Source of the DNA: Brevibacillus laterosporus
GTDB taxonomy: Bacteria > Bacillota > Bacilli > Brevibacillales > Brevibacillaceae
DNA length: 64,000 nucleotides
NCBI GenBank assembly: GCA_007833815.1
Contig: CP033464.1
Coordinates: 2,722,001 to 2,786,000 of the forward strand
Direction of reading: 5' to 3'
The position numbers were made by a program, and so were the translations under genes. Below the pieces are notes generated by a model. That model ran no database searches and was not told the DNA's origin. It saw only the letters and a list, made by a program, of their open reading frames with translations. Shown in pieces: positions 19,565 through 28,136 of the stretch (positions within the stretch are counted from its first letter, which is position 1; every line of letters starts with the position of its first letter).

Positions 19565-20803
19565 TTGCGGAGAAAATATGCCCTTTGGTTGCTGTTTGTC
19601 ATTTTGTTTTTGGCTTCGTTCGACATGCATGCACAGATGCCTCTCTTATCACCCTTTATTAAAGAATTGGGTGCGCCAGCTTTGTTAATTGGTCTATTGT
19701 TGAGTGCGTATTCCTTCACAAACCTGATTGGCAATCTGACAGCAGGACCTATCATTGATCGCTACAGCAAAAAAGGATTTATCAGCGCAGGCTTGATGAT
19801 CTCAGGAATTTTATTAATGCTGCATGGGATCATTGATAGCTCTACGCAATTGCTCGGCATTCGGTTGACCTATGGGTACGTCATGGCTTTTGTCTCACCA
19901 GCTTGTTTTGCGGTGCTCGCCTCATCCGCCGATACGATTGATGAGCAAAATAAAATATTTGTACAAAAAGGGATTATTTTAACTTTCGCTTCCATTTTAT
20001 CACCAGCGGTAGGGGGATTTCTCGCAGGAAGGTTTGGATTTGCTAATTCCTTTGTCATTTTAGGGTGGGTAATGTTGATTACTGGACTGATAGCATTGCT
20101 CTTTTTACCCAAGAAAAGTGGGGAAGGAAAACAGGTGACACCTGGTGGATTTATATTCAATGCTGAGGAGAATGAACAAAGACAGACTAAACAAAACAAC
20201 AAGAATAACAAGAAAGACAATCTGAAAACAACCTTGAACCTGCTATTCGGAAGCATCGGGATGTATCCCGCCTTCTTTTCTGCGTTTGCGATCATGTATG
20301 CACAAGGGATAATGATGTATGAAGTGCCGTTATTAATTGCCCGTCAGAATTTAGATCCTACTGTGACTGGCATGGTCTTCAGCATGATGGGACTAGGTTC
20401 ATTGCTTACATTAAGTCTGACACAGATTCAACGTAAATCACCTGTGGTGCGGTGCTTATTTGGGCTTACAATTTTGAGCACTATGTTTTATGCGACAGCG
20501 ATGAATTGGAATGTTTCGATTTACTGGATGATGTTTTTTGTGGGCGGTGCCTTTGGACTGTTATTTCCTGCTATGACTACCATTTTAACTTCTTATTCAC
20601 CGCGTCATCTGTACGGTACTGCTTTTAGTTTTTACTCTGCGATCATGTCTGCTGGAGCCATATTAAGTCCGGTAATGGCAGGAATGTATGATAATGTCAG
20701 TCGGTCATTTTTTTCTGGGTTTCTCGTGCTGATGACCGCTAGTATATGTTGCATCTTATTTCAGGATAAAAAGTGGCAGGCAGTCTCTCCGGTACGGCGC
20801 TAA
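19565..20803 (+). CDS. Major facilitator superfamily transporter
   Basis: A 412-aa transporter with about 12 membrane segments in two halves joined by a polar loop near residues 185-220 that is rich in Gln, Asn and Lys (KQNNKNNKKDN). The first half has the MFS motif A-like GPIIDRYSKKGFI between helices 2 and 3. No substrate can be assigned; such proteins are usually drug or metabolite exporters. The start is TTG 19565 behind AAGGAGTGG; an overlapping ATG at 19560 is out of frame. It is monocistronic by position. Confidence 0.85.
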   Translation: MRRKYALWLLFVILFLASFDMHAQMPLLSPFIKELGAPALLIGLLLSAYSFTNLIGNLTAGPIIDRYSKKGFISAGLMISGILLMLHGIIDSSTQLLGIRLTYGYVMAFVSPACFAVLASSADTIDEQNKIFVQKGIILTFASILSPAVGGFLAGRFGFANSFVILGWVMLITGLIALLFLPKKSGEGKQVTPGGFIFNAEENEQRQTKQNNKNNKKDNLKTTLNLLFGSIGMYPAFFSAFAIMYAQGIMMYEVPLLIARQNLDPTVTGMVFSMMGLGSLLTLSLTQIQRKSPVVRCLFGLTILSTMFYATAMNWNVSIYWMMFFVGGAFGLLFPAMTTILTSYSPRHLYGTAFSFYSAIMSAGAILSPVMAGMYDNVSRSFFSGFLVLMTASICCILFQDKKWQAVSPVRR

Positions 20804-20978
20804 TATGGCGTCTTACCGGGGGAAATTCAATTTTATGAGGAGTAAATTGTAATTACATGGTAAATCTATTAGAGAACTAGGGAAAATAAAAAACTTCTTG
20901 CTCAAATTGTCACGAAACTATTGCTAGTATGGCTTTTAGCCCCCATACTATAACTAATTTTGTAAAGGAGGAATGATC

Positions 20979-21581
20979 ATGTCTACAAAACGCAGCATGT
21001 GGTCGTTATCAACTACAGCGCTCGTACTTATTCCAGTAGCTGTCGGTGTTAATTACATCGGTAAATTGTTTGCTGGACTATTAAAACTACCACTGTGGCT
21101 GGATGCTATCGGAACAGTACTAGCTAGCTTGCTCGCGGGTCCTATTATCGGCGGATTGTCCGGTCTCATTAATAACATTATTTATGGTTTAACGGTGGAC
21201 CCGATTTCGTTTGTATATGCACTGACTAGTTTATGTATGGGGTTAGTTGCAGGGGCAATGGCTTTTAAAGGATGGATTAACAGTTGGGGGAAAGCAGCTG
21301 TTGTTGGATTAACCGTTGGTGTAACCGCCGTGGTTATTTCTACACCGCTAAATGTATGGTTTTGGGGAGGACAGACGGGTAATTTATGGGGCGATATGGT
21401 ATTTGCCTATGTGATGAACAATACCCAGTCAATCTGGCTTGCATCTTTTTTAGACGAATTAGTGGTGGATGTACCTGATAAATTATTAACCGTTTTGGTT
21501 GCCTATGGAATATATCGCGTGTTGCCTAAGAGCCTTATCCATATGTACAAAAACAAGTCAGATATTGAGTCACTGGACTAA
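20979..21581 (+). CDS. ECF transporter substrate-binding (S) component
   Basis: About 200 aa with six hydrophobic segments, the size and shape of S components of energy-coupling-factor vitamin importers. It contains conserved-looking LWLDAIGTVLASLLAGPIIG (about 30-49) and LDELVVDVPDKLLTVLVAYG (about 160-180), the latter resembling the helix that contacts the T subunit. The T component and two ATPases follow in the same direction, so this is a complete importer. The ligand is not evident: no thiamine, riboflavin or cobalamin riboswitch is visible upstream, only a short hairpin near 20925-20955. ATG 20979 lies seven bases after AAAGGAGG and is preferred to ATG 20973. Confidence 0.85.
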   Translation: MSTKRSMWSLSTTALVLIPVAVGVNYIGKLFAGLLKLPLWLDAIGTVLASLLAGPIIGGLSGLINNIIYGLTVDPISFVYALTSLCMGLVAGAMAFKGWINSWGKAAVVGLTVGVTAVVISTPLNVWFWGGQTGNLWGDMVFAYVMNNTQSIWLASFLDELVVDVPDKLLTVLVAYGIYRVLPKSLIHMYKNKSDIESLD

Positions 21582-21607
21582 GTTGGTAGATAAGAGGTGT
21601 AGAAACC

Positions 21608-22375
21608 ATGAAGACACTTAGCCTATATGTCCCAAAGGATACGATGATACACCAGATTGACCCGATTACCAAGCTCTGCTACATTGCATTTGCCGTATTG
21701 GTGCCAATCATTTTACCGTCCCTGCATACTGCTTTGATTGGTATGCTAGTTAGCTTTCTGATTCTACTTGTTGCCAAGGTGTTCAGACGTGCATTGGCGG
21801 TCATTAGCTTTGTAGGCTTCGTGCTTGTGACAGTCGTGTTTATCCAAGGCTTTTTTTATGTGAAAAATGAGACGGTGCTGTTTTACATAGGTTCGTGGGC
21901 GTTTTATCAGGAAGGTTTGCTATATGCCTTAGGGATTTGCTTTCGCGCACTTAATATCGTAGGAGCTTTTCTCATTCTTGTGTTAACTACAAAACCGTCG
22001 GATTTAATTGAATCGCTCGTCCGAAAAGGACTGTCAGCCAGATTTGGATATGTGTTAAGCTCTGTGTTCCAAATCATTCCACAAATGATGACAACAATGG
22101 ATACGATTACAGATGCGCAGCGGTCGCGTGGAATGGAGACCGAGGGGAACCTGTTTGCCAGAATGAAAGCATTTGTCCCGCTGATTGGTCCGGTTGTACT
22201 AAGCTCGCTCATTGATACGAAGGAACGGAGTCTTGCCTTACAGGTTCGCGGATTTAATGTATCGGGGCCTAAGACGTTTCTTCAGGAAGAAACACAATAT
22301 CCGCATAGAAAAATATTACGGGTACTCATGGCAGTATGCGTAGTGGTTGCAATTGTTTGGAGGGTAATCGGATGA
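21608..22375 (+). CDS. ECF transporter transmembrane (T) component
   Basis: A 255-aa EcfT-type protein. It starts with the family's N-terminal pattern (THQIDP-like IHQIDPITKLCY near 13) and has the ATPase-contacting coupling motif with Arg in DAQRSRGMETEG (near 175), the A-R-G signature region of EcfT proteins. It has several membrane helices, ends in a hydrophobic helix and overlaps the downstream ATPase gene by four bases (ATGA). It provides the membrane scaffold coupling ATP hydrolysis to the S component. Confidence 0.88.
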   Translation: MKTLSLYVPKDTMIHQIDPITKLCYIAFAVLVPIILPSLHTALIGMLVSFLILLVAKVFRRALAVISFVGFVLVTVVFIQGFFYVKNETVLFYIGSWAFYQEGLLYALGICFRALNIVGAFLILVLTTKPSDLIESLVRKGLSARFGYVLSSVFQIIPQMMTTMDTITDAQRSRGMETEGNLFARMKAFVPLIGPVVLSSLIDTKERSLALQVRGFNVSGPKTFLQEETQYPHRKILRVLMAVCVVVAIVWRVIG

Positions 22376-23331
22376 GTCACATTGAGATTAATCAGCTAAA
22401 ATATCGGTATCCCATGAACGAACAATTGGCCTTAGATGATGTTAGCTTGACAGTAGAACGTAGTGAGTTCCTCGGAGTAATTGGACAAAATCTAGCTGGT
22501 AAATCGACATTTTGCCAAGCGTTAACTGGTTTAGTTCCTCACTTTTACAAAGGAGCCTATGGCGGTAGTGTATTGATTGATGGTACAGATGTAGGCAAAG
22601 TAGGTGTAGATGAAACCATACGAAAAGTAGGCATTGTCTTCCAGAATCCATTTACGCAGGTGACGGGTGCCAAGCTAACTGTATATGAAGAAATTGCATT
22701 TGGACTGGAGCATTTGGGTGTACCACGTCAACAAATGATGGAGAGAATTGATCACGTCCTGCATCTGTTGGATATAGAAGAGTGTAAAGACCGTGCCCCA
22801 TTCGATCTGTCTGGTGGTCAGATGCAACGAATGGCCATCGCTAGTGTCATTGCTATGCGCCCCCAAGTGATTGTGTTAGATGAGCCTACATCTCAACTTG
22901 ATCCTCAAGGTTCAGAAGAGGTGTTTCAGGCCATTCAAAGCTTGAGTAAGGAAGGCATGACTGTCATACTGGCTGAACACAAAATGGAGAAGCTAGCAGT
23001 ATATGCTGACCGGATTGCCTTGTTTCATCAGGGTAAACTGGTTGATGTGGATACACCGTCCCGACTGTTCTCACGAGATGACTTGGCGCAATATGGCGTG
23101 CAACCACCAGTATACACGCGGGTTTGTCGGGAACTAGCGTTAAAGGTACCAGGCTCCAATACATATCCCGTTACGTTGGAGGAAGCGCAACGTTCTTATG
23201 AGGCTCAACGCCAACAAAATGGGGTAGAGTCACTTGAACGGATACAAGATTCTTCGACATCTACAAAGCAGGCTGGTCAACTTCATGGGCAAAAAAGGTC
23301 ACAGTCTAGCGAGGGTGAACAGCATGATTAA
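22372..23331 (+). CDS. ECF transporter ATPase, first subunit
   Basis: ABC ATPase of about 319 aa. It shows Walker A GQNLAGKSTF (near 42), Q-loop VFQNPFTQVTGAKLTV, the intact signature DLSGGQMQRMA (near 147) and Walker B VIVLDEPTSQLDP (near 167), with the switch His in LAEHKMEKL. The C-terminal 70 residues beyond the ATPase core are polar (Gln/Ser-rich) and may be variable. ATG 22372 follows GGAGGGTAATC and overlaps the end of the T-component gene. It pairs with the second ATPase. Confidence 0.88.
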   Translation: MSHIEINQLKYRYPMNEQLALDDVSLTVERSEFLGVIGQNLAGKSTFCQALTGLVPHFYKGAYGGSVLIDGTDVGKVGVDETIRKVGIVFQNPFTQVTGAKLTVYEEIAFGLEHLGVPRQQMMERIDHVLHLLDIEECKDRAPFDLSGGQMQRMAIASVIAMRPQVIVLDEPTSQLDPQGSEEVFQAIQSLSKEGMTVILAEHKMEKLAVYADRIALFHQGKLVDVDTPSRLFSRDDLAQYGVQPPVYTRVCRELALKVPGSNTYPVTLEEAQRSYEAQRQQNGVESLERIQDSSTSTKQAGQLHGQKRSQSSEGEQHD

Positions 23332-24118
23332 ACTAATGGATGTTCGATTTGGTTATCAACCGGGGCAGGAAGTACTAAAAGGACTTTCACTCACATTTGA
23401 TCAGCGCACGACGGCTATTATTGGTCAGAATGGAGCAGGGAAGACGACGTTGGTAAAGCTGTTAAAAGGTTTATTGCAGCCGACAGCAGGAGACGTTTTT
23501 ATTGGAGAGGTTAATACAAAAACGGCCACTGTAGCACAGCTAGCCAGTACGATTGGGCTTGTCTTTCAAAATCCGCATGACCAGATTTTTAAAAGAACGG
23601 TAGTAGATGAAGTGATGTTTGGCCCCTTACAACTTAAGGTGAATGAACAAACAGCGAAACAACGTGCCCAAGAAGCATTAGAACTAGTAGGCTTGTGGGA
23701 GCGTCATGCTGAGAATCCCCATGACTTAGGACTATCTGAGAAAAAATTAATTACAATTGCATCTGTGGTTGCCATGAATACAGATATCATCATTTTAGAT
23801 GAACCAACCATTGCGCAGGATGACGCTGGCAAACGCCGGATTGCAGAGATTATCAAGCAGTTGAAACATGAAGGAAAACTAGTGATGGCTATTCTGCATG
23901 ATATGGATTTTGTTGCTGCTCATTTTGAGCGAACAATCGTCCTGAACCAGGGACAGGTGCTGGGAGACAAAGATACACGCGACGTCTTTTCCCAACAGGA
24001 GCTTTTGCAACGCGCGGGATTGGACACGCCATATGTGACTCAGCTCGGCAAACAATGGGAAGAAGAGACCGTATTGACAGCGGAAGAGCTGATCGGGAGA
24101 TGGTCATTAAGGGGCTAG
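23324..24118 (+). CDS. ECF transporter ATPase, second subunit with degenerate ABC signature
   Basis: ABC ATPase of 264 aa beginning MIKLMDVRFGYQPGQEVLKG. Walker A GQNGAGKTTLVKLLKG and Walker B IIILDEPTIAQDD are intact, and the Q-loop VFQNPHDQIF fits EcfA. The usual LSGGQ signature is replaced by LGLSEKKLITIA, so one of the two composite ATP sites in the heterodimer should be altered. Asymmetric pairs are known among ECF and other ABC transporters. The first 30 codons of the longer open frame (from 23234) overlap the previous gene; ATG 23324 with GAGGGTGAA before it is the better start, overlapping the upstream stop by eight bases. A terminator follows at 24161. Confidence 0.85.
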   Translation: MIKLMDVRFGYQPGQEVLKGLSLTFDQRTTAIIGQNGAGKTTLVKLLKGLLQPTAGDVFIGEVNTKTATVAQLASTIGLVFQNPHDQIFKRTVVDEVMFGPLQLKVNEQTAKQRAQEALELVGLWERHAENPHDLGLSEKKLITIASVVAMNTDIIILDEPTIAQDDAGKRRIAEIIKQLKHEGKLVMAILHDMDFVAAHFERTIVLNQGQVLGDKDTRDVFSQQELLQRAGLDTPYVTQLGKQWEEETVLTAEELIGRWSLRG

Positions 24119-24160
24119 TTAAACAGGCTCCAATCTTTTATCAGATATAAAGTAAAGCTA

Positions 24161-24203
24161 AAAGCCCACGATTTCCTTGATACATGAGAAATCGTGGGTT
24201 TTT
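24161..24203 (+). terminator. Terminator of the ECF transporter operon
   Basis: AAAGCCCACGATTT pairs with AAATCGTGGGTTTTT around a short loop. Confidence 0.9.
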
Positions 24204-24270
24204 CATATATAGAACCTACACGAGCAACAGATGAAAGTCATTTGTTTTCATGAAGCGTCCTTATATACGG

Positions 24271-24396
24271 CTATTCAACTAAATGTCTATTCTCAAAAAC
24301 TTTGATCTGACCGACAGATTGAAAGCCAGATTTTTTATAAATATTGATTCCATCAGGAGAAGCTTGTAGCACACAAAGCGGTGGATGCGGAGCGCT
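24271..24396 (-). pseudogene. C-terminal remnant of a GNAT acetyltransferase
   Basis: The minus strand encodes LQASPDGINIYKKSGFQSVG followed by about 15 more residues and a stop at 24271. The pattern of a small residue, SPDG, an aliphatic-Tyr pair, then GF is the acetyl-CoA-binding C-terminal motif of GNAT acetyltransferases. No start or N-terminal domain is present; the frame fades out near 24396, next to the micro-peptide terminator. I read it as a decayed fragment. Confidence 0.55.
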
Positions 24397-24413
24397 TGGG
24401 ATGCGAAAGAGAG

Positions 24414-24457
24414 GAAAAAATGATACCGTCCAAAATGCTAAATTCGGACGGTATCGG
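24414..24457 (-). terminator. Terminator after the Cys/Arg/Phe micro-peptide
   Basis: On the minus strand GATACCGTCC pairs with GGACGGTATC and is followed by ATTTTTTCC. Its position 10-50 bases after the micro-ORF stop supports the micro-ORF being transcribed. Confidence 0.75.
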
Positions 24458-24467
24458 GTTAATCCTA

Positions 24468-24542
24468 TCAGAAGAAGAAGAAACGACGGCGTCTACGGAA
24501 GAAACCGCAACAGCGACGGCGGCGACGACAGCAACAAGACAT
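24468..24542 (-). CDS. 24-residue peptide made almost only of Cys, Arg and Phe
   Basis: Starts at ATG 24542 with the strong ribosome site GAGGAGGTGGAG and ends TGA at 24468. The peptide begins MSCCCRRRRRCCGFFRRRRR and ends with four Phe: five Cys, ten Arg, six Phe, one Gly, one Ser. A terminator directly follows. This is not a chance composition in a random frame: the ribosome site, start, stop and terminator line up. I know of no named family. The composition suggests a spore-coat or membrane/nucleic-acid binding micro-protein, but this is inference only. Confidence 0.6.
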   Translation of the reverse strand: MSCCCRRRRRCCGFFRRRRRFFFF

Positions 24543-24763
24543 AACTCCACCTCCTCATTGTTTCATACTGTATATGTAATCGAAAATAGCTGAAAATGCT
24601 TGGACGAAATTCATGGAAATACGTTTGTTTATGCGATTTATGGGTTATTTCCACACTTTCCTTTAATCAAGGCCTTGAGGTTTTATCTTTAGAAATAAAT
24701 TATTTACTGTACTCGCCTAAAAGTGATTGAAAAATTTTACATTTGATATGAAATGGATCACCC

Positions 24764-24937
24764 CTAAGCTACTTGAAGCTGTTTTTTTATTTCTTTCAGT
24801 GATATGCCTGCTCTTGCTTGAATAAATACGTATTCGATCCCTCGTTTGGAGCTGTTTCCACTGTTCCAGTCCTCTAATGAGTAGACCCTGTATGTTAAGG
24901 AATCGATTTTTTTATGTAGCTTCTTCAAATAAGGCAC
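24764..24937 (-). other. Short open frame, 57 codons, possible gene fragment
   Basis: From GTG 24937 the minus strand reads VPYLKKLHKKIDSLTYRVYS and on to RAGISLKEIKKQLQVA before a stop at 24764. The composition is protein-like (regular hydrophobic spacing, EYVFIQARAGISLKEI). There is no ribosome site and a stop lies just upstream, so it may be the C-terminal remnant of a lost gene. The family is not recognised. Apart from this, 24543-25032 holds nothing I can identify. Confidence 0.35.
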
Positions 24938-25032
24938 CCGTTAGCAAAAGAAGGGAATGTAATTTAGTTTGGAGTTTTATAGTTGACTATCCAAACCACG
25001 ATTTTAGATAGCGAGAAAAATAAACACCTCTG

Positions 25033-25605
25033 TTAACATTTCCACAATCTTTTAACCTCTACCAATTCCTGACCATTGAATTCCATTCTGTAGATATCGG
25101 GTTTTGAAGTTTTTAATAAAAATTCCAAGTCGTATTGACGATCAAAATACCCCATCATTAATGTCATAACAGCCCCATGAGTTCCTATTACAACTTTCTG
25201 TCCTGTATATTTCTTTAGAATTTTTTTCAAAGCTGTTACAGAACGATTCTGACAATTTGTAATAGATTCCCCTCCAGGTAACGAAAAGTCTGGATCAGAA
25301 AACATCTTCTTTACTAATGGATACAATTCCTTATCAGACAATATCTTATCGTCACTTATAAAAACCATTTCTCTAAAATCTTCATCAACTAATATTTCTG
25401 TACCTAAAGACTGGGCTAATTCCTCGATTGTTAAAATTGACCTTCTATATGGACTTGAAATGAACGTGTCTATTCCCTCATCTTTTAATAATTCAGTTAT
25501 TATATGGGCATCTGACCTACCCTTCTTAGTCAGCTCACGTGTTCTCTCGTTCCCTTCTGTTTTCGGTGATTCGCCATGTCTCACCATGAAAATGAAAGTT
25601 TTCAT
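25033..25605 (-). CDS. Histidine phosphatase family protein (phosphoglycerate mutase-like)
   Basis: A 190-aa protein with the RHG catalytic motif at the N-terminus (FIMVRHGESPKTEGN), the second conserved Arg in ISSPYRRSILTIEEL (about 55-70) and the second catalytic His in VVIGTHGAVMTLMMGYFD (about 137-155). These are the hallmarks of the acid-phosphatase branch. The substrate is unknown; relatives act on sugar phosphates, nucleotides or other small phosphoesters. ATG 25605 has GGAGGGATATT upstream. The gene stands alone between an unstructured stretch and the divergent YdcF-type gene. Confidence 0.9.
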   Translation of the reverse strand: MKTFIFMVRHGESPKTEGNERTRELTKKGRSDAHIITELLKDEGIDTFISSPYRRSILTIEELAQSLGTEILVDEDFREMVFISDDKILSDKELYPLVKKMFSDPDFSLPGGESITNCQNRSVTALKKILKKYTGQKVVIGTHGAVMTLMMGYFDRQYDLEFLLKTSKPDIYRMEFNGQELVEVKRLWKC

Positions 25606-25777
25606 AATATCCCTCCATGATTTTTAGAAACTTGTTACTCCAAATAAATCCTTGTTTTAAATCTAATATTAATCAACACAGTTTTACTGATCTTAAACAA
25701 TCCTGACCCCTAAGTACATTCCTTCTTTGGCACGTTTGAATCATTCGTTTCTTATCTGTCAATGGAGTGCTATTTGT

Positions 25778-25789
25778 GAACATACGTTC
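25778..25789. promoter_or_regulatory. LexA/DinR-type SOS box without an obvious target gene
   Basis: GAACATACGTTC matches the Bacillus SOS consensus GAACNNNNGTTC, with a flanking T and C close to the extended form. It lies in the 515-base gap between the histidine phosphatase and the YdcF-type gene. No open frame starts right beside it in either direction. Chance occurrence is possible for an eight-base specific match. Confidence 0.35.
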
Positions 25790-25966
25790 CGCTCACTGTA
25801 TTAAGGTACTTTTTGTCTCTTCATTCCTTACTTTTAAGTAGGTTAGTCAGTTTTTTACTTTTTGGATGTAAAACAATCGTTATTTACAATTGTTTGTATA
25901 AATAGACTATGGTATCATGTTTTTGTAAGCGATATCAATAATACGGCGTGTTACTAGTTAGACTAG

Positions 25967-26013
25967 GCATAAGCCAAACAACGGAGTTATTTCTACCGTT
26001 TTTTGGGTTATGC
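25967..26013. terminator. 18-bp inverted repeat between phosphatase and YdcF genes
   Basis: GCATAAGCCAAACAACGG (25967-25984) faces CCGTTTTTTGGGTTATGC (25996-26013), with two mismatches and an 11-base loop, followed by TATTTTTATTTT. It may be a leader attenuator of the YdcF-type gene about 100 bases downstream or the end of a small upstream transcript. The rest of 25606-26120 shows no coding sequence. Confidence 0.5.
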
Positions 26014-26120
26014 TATTTTTATTTTATCCTTTCATTTTTTTATACGCTTACATCAACTAGACATATCTGTTATAACGTGCAGGTACCCTACATTGCCAAG
26101 ATTTTTTAGGAGGAACTATC

Positions 26121-27188
26121 ATGACAAAACACAAAAGTAAACTAATCCTTTCATTAGCGTTGGCACTCTCTGTCTCTCCTTTGACTAGCGCATTTGCTCA
26201 AGCAGAAAAAAGCCCCGTTGTAAAAAATGAGACGACCGCACAGCGGATTCAGCATCTTGTTGATTCAACGATCGATCTATTCCGCAATAGCTCTCAAAAT
26301 GATAAATTTGCGCTCATGGAAAAAAATCTGCAAGAAGCTAGCTCATTAGATCCATTTAACATGGAGTTAAAGTTTTATTTGGCCTCAACTTTGATTTTTC
26401 AAAAGAAAGTAGATGAAGCTGTTAGCATTTACAAGCAGATTGTTAATTTCCAACCAAATCATTTTGAAGCAAATCTTTTGTATGGCGTTTATTCAAAAGT
26501 AAATGGTGATGAGGCTACATACAATAAAGCCATGGCTACGTTACAAAAGCTTGATCCACAACAAGCGAATGCTTTTCAAGCGAAGCTACAGGCAGCGGAT
26601 GCTTATTTAACAACCGAGCTTAGTACGACAGTGCCTCAAAACCTACCTCAAAAAGACCATGCGATTATCATCTTAGGTTTTGCACTTGAAAACGATGGTT
26701 CCATGAAACAACCACTAATTGAACGTTTACAAGCTGGATTAGCTATTGCAAAAAAATATCCAAATTCAAAAATTATCGTTACAGGCGGATCAGCTAAAAA
26801 TGGCGTAACAGAAGCAGAAGCCATGAATAAATGGTTGTTGGAAAAAGGCGTGGACAAGAATCGTATCGTACTAGAAAAAAGCGCATCTGATACAGTAGAA
26901 AACGCATTATGTACAACAGCTATTTTAGAAACCATGGGAATAACAGATGCTACATTGGTTACAAACGCAACTCATATGCGCCGCGCCCTCTCTGGATTCC
27001 AAGCATCTAGTGACCACTATGCTCGTCTAATGGGAAAAGAAAATAAACGTACTTTTACGAACATGGTATATATGGATTACCCTTCTGTAGATAAAGCAAA
27101 ACAAGTAACAAAAGATGAAAAACTAGGTATTTACCGCGATCTGTTACGTACATCTGGAATCTGGGCTTACCCAGGCTATCAACGCTAA
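26121..27188 (+). CDS. Secreted YdcF/SanA-type (DUF218) protein with tetratricopeptide-like N-terminal part
   Basis: A 355-aa protein with a Sec signal peptide (lysines, then LILSLALALSVSPLTSAFAQA, cleavage likely after AFA-Q near 27). Residues about 45-160 form TPR-like helices (LDPFNMELKFYLASTLIFQK, then NHFEANLLYGVYSKV). The DUF218 domain follows (about 185-340): HAIIILGFAL, IVTGGSAKNGVTEAEAMNKW, KSASDTVENALCT and VTNATHMRRALSGF. Known family members (SanA, ElyC, YdcF) affect envelope synthesis or bind nucleotides; the biochemical role is open. ATG 26121 has AGGAGGAAC upstream. Monocistronic. Confidence 0.85.
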   Translation: MTKHKSKLILSLALALSVSPLTSAFAQAEKSPVVKNETTAQRIQHLVDSTIDLFRNSSQNDKFALMEKNLQEASSLDPFNMELKFYLASTLIFQKKVDEAVSIYKQIVNFQPNHFEANLLYGVYSKVNGDEATYNKAMATLQKLDPQQANAFQAKLQAADAYLTTELSTTVPQNLPQKDHAIIILGFALENDGSMKQPLIERLQAGLAIAKKYPNSKIIVTGGSAKNGVTEAEAMNKWLLEKGVDKNRIVLEKSASDTVENALCTTAILETMGITDATLVTNATHMRRALSGFQASSDHYARLMGKENKRTFTNMVYMDYPSVDKAKQVTKDEKLGIYRDLLRTSGIWAYPGYQR

Positions 27189-27336
27189 AAAAACGAAGAA
27201 TTGATATGATCCCCTTCTTGTAGACAAGAATGAAGAAGCACCTAATTCTGTTCTTGAAGTGACCCAGTAAATTGAGACAAGGAAAAAGCACCTCCTGAAT
27301 CGTATTTCTAATATGATTCGAAGGAGGTGCTTCTTT

Positions 27337-27470
27337 ATGGGCAAAATGCGGAGAACATTCGTTGAGAATTACAAATTGGAAATCGTGAAGATGTATTAAC
27401 ACGGAACAAAAGGATACAAAGCGCTTGCGAAAGAACTTGAAATTGACAATCGAAGCATCAGGCCCTCAAA
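27337..27470 (+). pseudogene. IS3-family transposase OrfA remnant
   Basis: Reads MGKMRRTFVENYKLEIVKMY, then a TAA stop at 27397, then HGTKGYKALAKELEIDNRSI in the same frame. This is the start of the OrfA helix-turn-helix domain of IS3/IS150-type elements with an in-frame nonsense codon. The frame loses similarity near 27470. The upstream hairpin with AAGGAGGTGC in its right arm contains the ribosome site. Confidence 0.7.
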
Positions 27471-28136
27471 AAATTTAGCATGTAAGTCCCTATGAGTCTA
27501 GAAAAACCGGGTTGATAGAATGACGTGGCAGATAGTGGAAGAACAGTAGGTAAAATTATCAAACTCAGTTGACAGATATATTGAAATATTGTAATGTTCC
27601 CTAAAGTATATTCTTTTATGATTTATTGTAAAATATTTGCATTCAAGGTTGAGGAAATAGAAGCTTGGGCTGCTAAGTGGTGAAGCTTCAGAATAGTTGT
27701 TCAGTTTGACACTAGATGTATATTATGACTTACGTTTAACTAACGGATTCGTTACTTGAAGAACGCCGTATTTTTCCTTTGTGAAAATGCGGCATATTTG
27801 TATACGGTGCAGGCGATAAAGGCGATGAGGTTCCTTACTCGCTGGAGCTTCAGCTTGATGCTATTGTTAATGTTTTAGTAGCTAAGCAAAAGTAAAAGTT
27901 TGAAAATTATACCCCGGTATATAAAAGATAAACAAGAGCGCTTGCTTTATAATGTAGAGGAAGGTTTTGAATACGTTTCTATACAAATTCATATTGGGGC
28001 AGTAGAACCAACCACCGCTGACCTCATCGTTGGCAGAGTTGGGGTCAGGTGTTCGATCCTTCTAAATTCCACACATGTGGAGTGTGTTATATTGATAACA
28101 CGTGTAACTATTAGATAAATGGAGAGGAATATACGG
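27471..28136. other. Interior of the decayed element without a recognisable gene
   Basis: This 666-base stretch carries no convincing intact gene. At about 27800-27896 the + strand reads VYGAGDKGDEVPYSLELQLD and on to a stop after VAKQK, which looks like the tail of a lost protein I do not recognise. A 72-codon open frame at 27900-28118 has an unconvincing composition. The region appears to be an accumulation of fragments. Confidence 0.4.

Noticed and set aside
24344-24593. Plus-strand open frames opposite the Cys/Arg/Phe micro-peptide
   Set aside because: They lack ribosome sites and their Thr/Glu/Ala repeats are just the complement of the Arg/Phe codon blocks.
28020-28085. tRNA-like stretch with GGTGTTCGATCC resembling a T-arm
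   Set aside because: The bases flanking TTCGATC do not pair into a T-stem, and no acceptor or anticodon arm could be built around it.
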